Source of the DNA: Microglena sp. YARC
Lineage: Eukaryota; Chlorophyta; Chlorophyceae; Chlamydomonadales; Chlamydomonadaceae
DNA: 64,000 nucleotides
Direction of reading: 5' to 3'
Assembly (NCBI GenBank): GCA_022414725.1
Contig: CM039462.1
Location: 79,063,421-79,127,420 of the forward strand
Positions 54,985-64,000 of the stretch are shown here, piece after piece. How positions within the stretch are numbered: position 1 is the stretch's first letter; the number at the start of each line of letters is the position of its first letter. The notes beneath the pieces are model-generated. The model ran no database searches. It was not told the DNA's origin and saw nothing but the letters and a program-made list of their open reading frames with translations. Both the position numbers and the translations under genes were made by a program.

Positions 54985-57900
54985 GTTGACATGAGAGTGC
55001 ACTATGCAATGGTATCCCGGCATGCACACGCCTGGTAATGTACAGCCAAATGCACATGCCAGGCATTCACATGCACAAGTGCGCACCCCTGGCATGCACA
55101 GCCAACGTGCACTTGCAAGCAACATGCATGCAGGCACACATGCAGCAACAATGCACTTACAGGCACATGCACTTGCAGCCACATGCCATGCAGGCACACA
55201 TGCAAAAGCAAATGCACATACAGGCGGCACATCAGCACATGCAGCCAACATGCACATACCAGGCGCAGCACATGCATGCAGCCAACATGCACATACCAGG
55301 CGGCACATGCACATGCAGCCACATGCACATACAGGCGGCGGCACATGCACATGCAGCCTACATGCACATCAGGCGGCACATGCCATGCCAGCCAACATGC
55401 ACATACAGGCACACACAGCAGCCAACATGTGCACATTACAGGCCGCGCAATGCACATGAGCCCATGATGCACTTACTACGCAGGCGCGCACGATGCACTG
55501 CAGCACAATGCAATACAGGCACACACATGCAGGCCAACATGCAACATACAGGCGCTGCACTATGCACATGCAGCAAATGCACATACCAGGCGCCACATTG
55601 GCACATGCAGCCAACATGCAACATACCAGGAGACACAGACACATCAGCAACATCACTACCAGGTCGCACATGCACATGCAGCCCAACATGCAACATACAG
55701 CACCACATGCAATACATCAGCGCGCCAATGGCAGCCAATGGACACATACAGGCACAACATGCAGACAACTGCACATACAGGATCACACTGCAGCCAAGCA
55801 TGCACATACCAGGGCTCACATGCATGCAGCCAACATGCCATAACCCAGGCCACACATGCAACAACATGCACATACAGGCGCGCACATGCAACATGCGCAA
55901 CATCCATGCAGGCACACACATGCAGCAACATAGCACATACGAGGCACACACAAGCAGCACCATGCATCATCCAGCGCGCACAGGCAGCCAACTGCACCTC
56001 AAGCTAATGACATACGAGGCGGCATCATGGCACATGCAGCCAATCATGCACATACAGGCACACACATGAGCCAACATGCACATACCAGGCGTCGCACATG
56101 CACATGCAGCCTACATGCAATACAGGCGGCACATCCACATGCAGCCAACATGGCACATAACAAGGCGCGCACATGCAAACATAGCAGCAACATGCACATA
56201 CAGGCGCTGCACATGCACATGCAGCCAACATGCACATAGCCAGGCACACAATGCGCAAGATGCCTACAGGCGCGCACATGCACATGAGCAAATGCACATA
56301 CAGGAACCACATGCACATCCAGGCGCGACGAGCGCCAACATGCACAGTGCAGCCAACATGCCATGCAGCCAACATGCATATACCAGGCACTCACATGGCA
56401 GCCAACTGCCATACAGGCGGGGACACACACATGCGCTAACATGCACATACCGGCGCGCACATGCACAGCAGCCAACATGCACATACAGGCACAACATGCA
56501 CACATGCACATACCAGGCAACACAGCATGCACATAGAGCAACTGCACTTGCCAGGCACCACTGCCGCCAACTGCACATACAGGCGCGCACATGTCATGCA
56601 GCACATGACATACAGGCACCCATTCAGCAACTCACAGTACTGGCGGCACAGCCGCAACATGCACTGCAGCCACATGCATCATCGCAACATGCCTACAAGC
56701 GCGCAACATGCACATGCAGCAACATGTCGCACAAGCCAGGCACCTCGCGACATGCAGCACATGCACAATCAGGCGTGCACATGGCCTGGCAGCAACATGC
56801 ACATGCAGCCAACATGCTTATGCAGGCAACATGCCATACAGGCCGCGCACATGACATGCAGCCCATGCCACTGCAGGCACCATGCAGCCAAATGCACATA
56901 ACCGGCGCGCACATGCACAATGCAGCAACATGCACATACCAGGCGCGCAGATGCACTGGAAAGCAACATGCACATACCAGGCGCGCTAGCATGCAAATGC
57001 AGCGAAATGCACATACACCAGGAGCGCAGCAATGCACATGCAGCTACATGCACATACCAGGGGCACATGCACATGCAGTCAACAATGCACATACCAGGCA
57101 CACACATGCAGCAAATGCACAACCAGCGCGCACATGCACATGCAGCAAATGCACGATCCAGGCGCTACATGCACAGCAGCCAACATGCACAACCAGCACA
57201 ATCACATGCACAGACATGACCACTACAGGCGGCACATGCACATGCAGCCAACATGCACATACAGCGGGCACGATGCACATGGCAGCCAAGAATGCACATA
57301 CTAGGCGCGACATGCAATGCACAACAATGCACATACACCAGGCACACACATGACAACGATGCACATAGCAGAGGTGCGCACATGAATGCAGCCACTTGCA
57401 AATACCAGCACCACATGCACATACGAGGTGCGCAACAATGCAGCCAACATGCAATCCAGGCACACACATGGCAGCCAAATTGCATACCAGGACACACATG
57501 CGCAACATCACATACCAGGCGCTTCACATGCAAATGCAGGAACATGCACATACAGGCACATTGTGACACATGCAGCCAACATGCACATACCAGGTCGCTG
57601 CACGGATGCATGCAGCATACATGCACATGCAGGCAACACATGCAGCGAACATGCATACAGGCACACAAGAGCAGCAACTGCACATCCAAGGCGCGACAGG
57701 CAGCCAACATGCACCTGCATCAACATAGAAATACCAGGCGCGACATTGCACATGCAGCACATGCACAATACCAGGCACAACACATGCAGCCAACATGCCT
57801 ACAGGCGGCACATGCACATGCAGCCTCCATGCACATACCAGGCCGCACATGACATGCAGAACATGCACATAACCAGGCGCGCTCTAACATGCACATGCAG

Positions 57901-59320
57901 CAACTGCACATACGCAGGGGCGCGCAATGACATGCAGCAACATGGCAATCAAGGCACAGCCAATGCACCAAATGGGCAACATAACAGGCGGCACAGCATG
58001 CAGCCAACATGCACATGCCAGGCAGCCACACATGCAGCAACCACATATACAGGCAACACGTTCACATGCAGCCATGCACATCACCAGGCAGCACAAGCAG
58101 CCAACACTGCACATACCGGCGCGCACAGGATGCCAACATGCAGCCAACATGCATGCCTATACAGGCAACCACAGGCCAACATGCACATAATGCAGCATAT
58201 GCACAAGCCTACATGCACATACCAGCACGTCAACATACCAGGGCGCACATGCACATCAGCCAACATGCCATACCAGCGCAGACATGCACATGCAGCCAAC
58301 ATGCAATACCAGGTCCCACACTGCGCCAACATGCCCAGGATGACATTGCAGCCAACATGCACATAACAGGCACACAACTACCAGGCGCGCGACAAGCAGC
58401 CAACATGCACATGCGCAACACATGCACACGAGGACAAATGCGCCAACATGCACATACCAGGCACACACATGCAGCCAACATGCAATACACAGGCGCGAGA
58501 GATCATGGCAGCCAACATGCACATACTCACATAATACAGGCACACACAAGCACATGCAGCCAAGCATGCACTTGCGGCACAACACATGCCGCCAACATGC
58601 ACAATACCAGGCGCGCACTATGCCATGCAGCCAAACATGCAGCATACAGGCAGCACACATGCAGCCGAACATGCACATACCAGGCCGCGCACATGCTCGC
58701 CAACATGCACATGCAGCCAACATGCACATGGCAGCCAACATGCACATACCAGGCGCGCACATGCACATGCAGCCAACATGCACATGCAGGCACACATGCA
58801 GCCAACATGCACATACCAGGCGCGCACATGCACATGCAGGTCCAAATGCACATGCAGCACATGCTTATGCAGCCATACATGCACATACCAGGCGCGCACA
58901 TGGCACATGCAGCCAACATGCACATGCCAGGCACACCATGCAGCCAACATGCACATACAGGCGCGCACATGCACATGCAGCCAACATGCACATACCAGGC
59001 GCGCACATGCAGCCAACATGCACATGCAAGCCACACGCACATACCAGGCGCGGCACATGCAGCATGCCAGCAACATGCACATGCAGCCAACATGCACATA
59101 CCAGGCGCGCACATGCACAATTGCAGCACATGCACATGCCAGGCGGCACATACACATGCAGCAACACACATGCCAGCACACACAGCCAACATGCACATAC
59201 CAGGCGCGCACATGCACATGCAGCCAACATGCACATCCCTGGGATGCACAGACTACATGCACATGCAGCCAGCAGGCATGCACATGCAGCCAGCATGCCC
59301 AGCCAACAGGCACAAGCATC
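54985..59320. repeat. Satellite C: ACATGCACATGCAGCC minisatellite
   Basis: 4.3 kb of 30-38-bp units of the form CAGCCAACATGCACATACCA then GGCGCGCACATGCACATG, mixed with a shorter form having GGCACACACATG. Regular at 58.7-59.2 kb; elsewhere full of one-base indels. Thr/His/Gln-rich and Cys/Val-rich frames on the two strands are by-products. Confidence 0.95.
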
Positions 59321-59324
59321 CATG

Positions 59325-59897
59325 TAATCATGCATACATGAGTGTGTCTTTTTGTGAATGCAAGCATGCATACTTGAATGTGTCTTTTCGTGAATGCATG
59401 CATTTATGGATGAACGTGCGCATTAATGCTTGGATGAACACAAAAAGACACATTCATGCAAGCATCCTTGCAATCTGTGAATGCATGCAGGTACAAATGA
59501 ACATGCGCATGAATGCTTGGATGAACATAAATGACAAATTCATGCACACATGCTTACAATCTGTGAATGCATGCATGTAAGAATGAACGTGCGCATGAAT
59601 GCTTGATGACACAAAAAGACCAATCAGCACACATGCTTACAGTAATCTGTGAATGCATGCATGTAAGAATGCACGTGCGCATGAATGCTTGGATGATCAC
59701 AAAAAATACACAATCATGCACACATGCTTGCACTTGTGAATGCATGCTCGTAAGAATAAACGTGTGCATGCATGCTTGGATGAACACAAAAAGACAATCA
59801 TGCAAGCACCTGCAATCTGTGAATGCATGCATGTATGAATGAACGTGCGCACGAATGCTTGGATGAAAACAAAAAAGACACATTCATGCAAGCATGC
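59325..59897. repeat. Satellite D: about 86-bp unit
   Basis: About six units containing GTGAATGCATGCATGTAAGA, ATGAACGTGCGCATGAATGC, TTGGATGAACACAAAAAGAC and CATTCATGCAAGCAT, with starts near 59478, 59563, 59650, 59737 and 59818. Confidence 0.9.
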
Positions 59898-60084
59898 GAC
59901 GCTAAAAATTGGCGGAGAGTGTTTGCAACGGAGCGACAGGTGGCAACGGAAGCTAGTTAGTTACGAGACCGTTGGCTGACGTGCCATGCTTCAAATTTTG
60001 GGGGTCGGTCGGGTTCGGACGGACGGACAACGGGGTAACACTGGGAGCTTCCCCGCCCCTTGAAGATGGGGCTCCGTCAAAAAT
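59898..60084. mobile_element. Short dispersed element, copy 2, with 20-bp target duplication
   Basis: GACGCTAAAAATTGGCGGAG to GCTCCGTCAAAAAT, homologous to 17950-18133. The 20-bp sequence ACACATTCATGCAAGCATGC abuts both ends exactly (59878-59897 and 60085-60104). That length suggests insertion by target-primed reverse transcription, i.e. a SINE-like element without an obvious A tail. Caution: part of this phrase recurs in satellite D. Confidence 0.7.
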
Positions 60085-60097
60085 ACACATTCATGCA

Positions 60098-60372
60098 AGC
60101 ATGCAGCCCTGCAATGCAATTTGTAGTAAAGCTGCAATGCATGTAATTTGTAGTACAAAGCATGCAGTCCCTGCAATGTAATTTGTAGTACACTAAGCAT
60201 GCAGCCTGCAATGTAATTTGTAGTATCAAAAGCATGCAGCCCTGCAATGTAATTTGTAGTACAAAAGCATCGCAGCCCTGCAATGTATTTGTAGTAGCAA
60301 AGCATTGCAGCCCTGCAATGTAATTTGTAGTACAAAGCATGCAGCCCTGCAATGTACTTTGTAGTACAAATA
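60098..60372. repeat. Satellite E: 34-36-bp unit
   Basis: About eight units of AAGCATGCAGCCCTGCAATG then TAATTTGTAGTACA. Confidence 0.92.
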
Positions 60373-60407
60373 AGCCAAAGCATTTTAGATGAAGTATCAG
60401 GAGGGGC

Positions 60408-60485
60408 TGCATTAACAAGCACTACTCTTACCTTAACAAGCACTACACTTACATTAACAAGCACTACACTTACATTAGCAAGCAC
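60408..60485. repeat. 21-bp tandem repeat, about four copies
   Basis: Units of ATTAACAAGCACTACACTTA(C). Confidence 0.88.
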
Positions 60486-60634
60486 CAAATAATCGTTTAC
60501 TGACGGGGGCCCTGATCTCATACTACAGCATACATCCATAGCAGCCATGCATTTACCCACATCCAAACATCATAACAGCCATACAGCATGCAGTTTATGC
60601 AGCCACACATCCATACATCCATTAATCTAGGGAA

Positions 60635-60780
60635 CAGCATTATGATATCATGTGATATCATATGATGCCGGGAGTCTGTCTAGGCCTAAGTTACCATTTA
60701 AATACAATATCATATGATGCAATTTGTATGATATCATATGATATCGTACTCGCCTTTGGTCAACATCATATGATATGCCG
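60635..60780. repeat. ATATCATATGATAT palindrome cluster
   Basis: GATATCATATGAT and variants occur about six times and are self-complementary, e.g. around 60660, 60707, 60735 and 60770. Sequence from 60486 to 60634 is unique with no feature. Confidence 0.8.
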
Positions 60781-61390
60781 GTCCCTACGTATACATACTG
60801 CTGCAGGCGTTCCTCTAACCTTGATCCTTCCTGTACTTCGCATTTGCAGACTGTGCGGGAGCACTACCTTCGTGATGACATATGGTACGCAGCAGTACTG
60901 TTGCCCGCCAGGGACATTTTTGTCCGCTATATATAGGGATCGCATAAGTTTTTTGACCCGTTTTGAAGAAATTATCGCTATAAAAAAGTAAAAACAAAAA
61001 ACAGTTTTTTTTATTTTTTGCCCATAATGCCCCCCCGGCCAAACTCACAAAAAAGCTATAAAAAGCACCTCAGATTTGCAATTACCGCTATAAAATGAAT
61101 TATCGCTATAGAAGCTAGAAACGACTGTCCTTGGAGGAGGTTCTACAACGCGTAAAGCTAGAAAAAACCCACCTTCAGATTTGAAAACAAAATCACTATT
61201 GCCCACCGCAATCAGTGTGAAATGTTATTAGCCCTGGGGGCAAAAAAGGAATGAGAACGCCTGGTGGGGCGTGGTATTAAATGAGCCCCGTCTTTCGGTG
61301 GTAGAGAACGTGCTGCTACTTTACCTGGACAGTGCCACGCATGGGGCGGTTCAGCGACCGCGGCAGTAAAAGGGCCCGTAGAGATTCAAA
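60781..61390. other. Unique spacer with short ATCGCTATAAAA repeats
   Basis: ATTATCGCTATA(A/G) occurs near 60969, 61080 and 61098. No convincing ORF, despite a 109-codon frame at 60662-60991 that runs across the palindromes. Confidence 0.4.
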
Positions 61391-61394
61391 CGCC

Positions 61395-64000
61395 AGCAGG
61401 TTTATAGTTCATACGAATGATCAAGTATTTAATCGAATTGGGCATGGTTATGCATAACAGAAGCAGTCTTTTCTTGAAGGTGCTTACTTTAAGCACGTGG
61501 CAAAGTCTTAGCACAGTTGCCCGTTCATGCTCAACGAATGATCAAGTATTTTAATCGAATTGGGCATATTGGTGCACAGAAGCGTAGTCTTTTTTGAAGG
61601 GTGCTGCTACATTACAAGTGCCCAATGTATTAGCGACTTCATGCGTTCATACGAATGATCAAGTATTTATCGATCGAATTGGGCATATTATGGTGCAAAA
61701 AAAACAGGAAGCAAGTCTTATTTTTTTTTTTTTCTTGAAGGTGCTGCTACATTTAGCACAAGTGCCAATGTATTAGCACCTTCATGCGTTCAACGAATGA
61801 TCAAGTATTTAATCGAATTGGGCATATTAGTGCAACAGAAGCAGTCTTTTCTTGAAGGTGCTGCTACATTGTTTTTAGGGCACAAGTGCCCAATTGTATT
61901 AGCACCTTCATAAGCGTTCAACGAATGATCAAGTAATTTAATCGAATTGGGCATATTAGTGCAAACATGAAGCCAGTCTTTTTTCTTGAAGGTGCTGCTA
62001 CATTTAGCACAAGTGCCCATTGTTTAGCACCTTCATGCGTTCAAACGAATGATCAAGTATTTAATCGAATTGGGCATATTAGTGCAAACAGAAGCAAGTT
62101 TTTTCTTTTCTTGAAGGTGCTGCCTACATTTAGCACAAGTGCCCAAATGTTAGCAACCTTCACGTTCAACGAATGATCAAAGTATTTAATCGAATTGGGC
62201 ATATTAGTGCAAACAGAAGCAGTCTTTTCTTGAAGGTGCTGCTACATTTAGCACAAGTGCCAATGTAATTAGCACCTTCATTTGCGTTCGAAAATGCGAA
62301 TGATCATAAGTGCCAAACAGAAGCATTTAATCTGCTAAAAACATTTAAGAATTGGGCATATTAGTGCAAACAGATCCGCGAGAAGTCTTTCTTGAAGGTG
62401 CTGCTACATTTAGCACAAGTGCCCAAATGTTAGCAACCGTTCATGCGTTCAACGAATGATCAGTATTTGATCAAGTATTTAAATAGAATTGAACATATTA
62501 GTGCAAAGCAGGGAAAGCACATTTAGCAGCACAAGTGCCCCAATGTATTAGCACCATTCATGCAATTGTTTAGTTCAACGAATGATCAAGTATTTAATCG
62601 AATTGGGACCATATTAGTGCAAACAGAAGCAGTCCTTTTCTTGAAGGTGCTGCACTAAAGTTTAGCACAAGTGCCAAATGTATTAGCACCGTCATGCGTT
62701 CAACGAATGATCAAGTATTTGATCGAATTGGGCATATTTAGTGGCAAACAGAAGCAGTCTTCTTCTTGAAGGTGCTGCTTACATTTAGCACAAGTGCCCA
62801 AATGTATTAGCACTTCATGCGTTCAACGAATTGATCAAGTATTTAATCGGAATTGGGCATATTAGTGCAAACAGAAGCAGTCTTTTCTTGAAGGTGCTGG
62901 CTACATTTAGCACAAGTGCCCAATTGTATATTAGCATTCTGCGTCTCAAGCGAATGATCAAGTAGTTTTCGAATGCATATTAGTTCAACGAATGATCAAG
63001 TATTTAATCGATCCGTTTTCATGCCGCGTTGGGCATATTAGTGCAAACAGAAGCAGTCTTAGCACGCGCCTTCTGTTTGAAGGTGCTGCTCGAAGACATT
63101 TAGAAAAGTCTTTTCTGAAGTGCCAAATGTATTAGCACCTTCATGCGTTCAACGAATGATCAAGTATTTAATCGAATTGGGCATATTAGTGCAAACAGAA
63201 GCAGTCTTTTCTTGAAGGTGCTGCTACATTTAGCACATGTGCCCAAATGTATTAGCACCTTCATTGCGGTTCAACGAATGTTTAATCAATTGGGTATTTG
63301 CAAACAGAAGCCAGTCCTTTTCTTGAATCGAATTGGGCATTATTAAGTGCAAGTATTTAAAATTGGGCATATTAGAAGCAGTCTTTTCTTGAAGGTGCTG
63401 CTACATTTAGCACAAGTGCCCAAATGTATTAGCACCTTCATGCGTTCAACGAATGATCAAGTATTTAATCGAATTGGGGCATATTAGTGCAAACAGAAGC
63501 AGTCTTTTCTTGAAGGTGCTGCTACATTTAGCACAAGTGCCCAATTGTATTAGCACCTTCATGCGTTCAACGAATGATCAAGTATTTAATCGAATTGGGC
63601 ATATTAGTGCAAACAGAAGCAGTCTTTTCTTGAAGGTGCTGCTACATTTAGCACAAGTGCCCAATTGTATTAGCACCTTCATGCGTTCAACGAATGATCA
63701 AGTATTTAATCAAAATTGGGGCATATTAAGTGCAAACAGAAGCAGTCTTTTCTTGAAGGTGTGCTACATTTAAGCACAAGTGCCCAAATTGTATTAGCAC
63801 CTTCATGGTGCGTTCAACAATGATAAGTATTTAATGGGCAGAAATTGGGCATATTAGTGCAAACAGAAGCAGTCTTTTTCTGCTTATTTAGCACAAGTAC
63901 CCCTTCCCCCTTCCCTGCTCAAATGTATTAGCACTTCATGCGTTTCAACGAATGATCAAGTATTTAATCGGATTGGGCATATTAGTGCAAACAGAAGCAG
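61395..64000. repeat. Satellite F: 120-bp unit
   Basis: About 21 units of ACGAATGATCAAGTATTTAA, TCGAATTGGGCATATTAGTG, CAAACAGAAGCAGTCTTTTC, TTGAAGGTGCTGCTACATTT, AGCACAAGTGCCCAAATGTA, TTAGCACCTTCATGCGTTCA. A 120-bp spacing is exact at 63449, 63569 and 63689. Units around 62.3-63.1 kb and 63.8-63.9 kb are scrambled. The array runs off the window end. Confidence 0.95.

Noticed and set aside
55000..59580. Thr/His/Gln-rich frames to 523 codons and Cys-rich frames on the other strand
   Set aside because: They are by-products of satellite C; both strands and several frames are open at once.

Overview
This is eukaryotic nuclear DNA made almost entirely of transposable elements and satellites. There are spliced genes with GT-AG introns, a Helitron, a truncated LINE, a SINE-like retroelement, a large terminal-inverted-repeat (TIR) DNA transposon and at least seven unrelated tandem-repeat families. 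No ordinary single-copy host gene, rRNA gene or CRISPR array was found. The protein style (intron-rich Helitron, LINE end with RNase H plus CCHC plus a nuclease-like domain) suggests a green-lineage alga or other protist, but that is a low-confidence guess. A 1000-N gap (50162-51161) splits the window.

Layout. 1-2880: satellite A (about 72 bp monomer). 2884-7734 (minus): N-terminal exons of a Helitron Rep/helicase gene, with a 5'-truncated LINE and satellite B in its first intron. 7735-11815: spacer with three copies of a header plus GGTCTC-type hexamer arrays, decayed relics of the same unit, and more satellite B. 11816-31624 (minus): the rest of the Helitron, from Rep domain (HUH motif, YY motif) to PIF1-type helicase C-terminus. 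31731-50161: satellite A again, here in higher-order repeats of about 814, 1014 and 1028 bp. After the gap come a GGGTT array, weakly featured sequence, a second copy of the SINE-like 3' region, and four further satellite families to the window end.

Insertions nested in the Helitron. The LINE sits in intron 1 with a 13-bp target-site duplication. A 1.7-kb polyadenylated element with a tRNA-like promoter interrupts the helicase exon. An 11.3-kb DNA transposon (18240-29560; perfect 25-bp TIRs, ATAA duplication) sits in the intron between the last Rep exon and the linker exon. It carries a long leftward multi-exon gene, a leftward methyltransferase-like ORF and a rightward gene, none assignable to a known transposase by eye. 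Its introns and spacers repeatedly carry a short CTCCC...GGGAG hairpin, expanded into arrays in two introns.

The most striking point is the order of the Helitron. The N-terminal part lies at the left and the Rep-to-helicase part at the right, both on the minus strand, with satellite A at both outer edges. Read along the protein, satellite A falls exactly at one intron. This fits head-to-tail Helitron copies with a satellite-filled intron, or a circular form recombined into a satellite array. The Helitron is broken by nonsense changes and insertions, so it is a relic.
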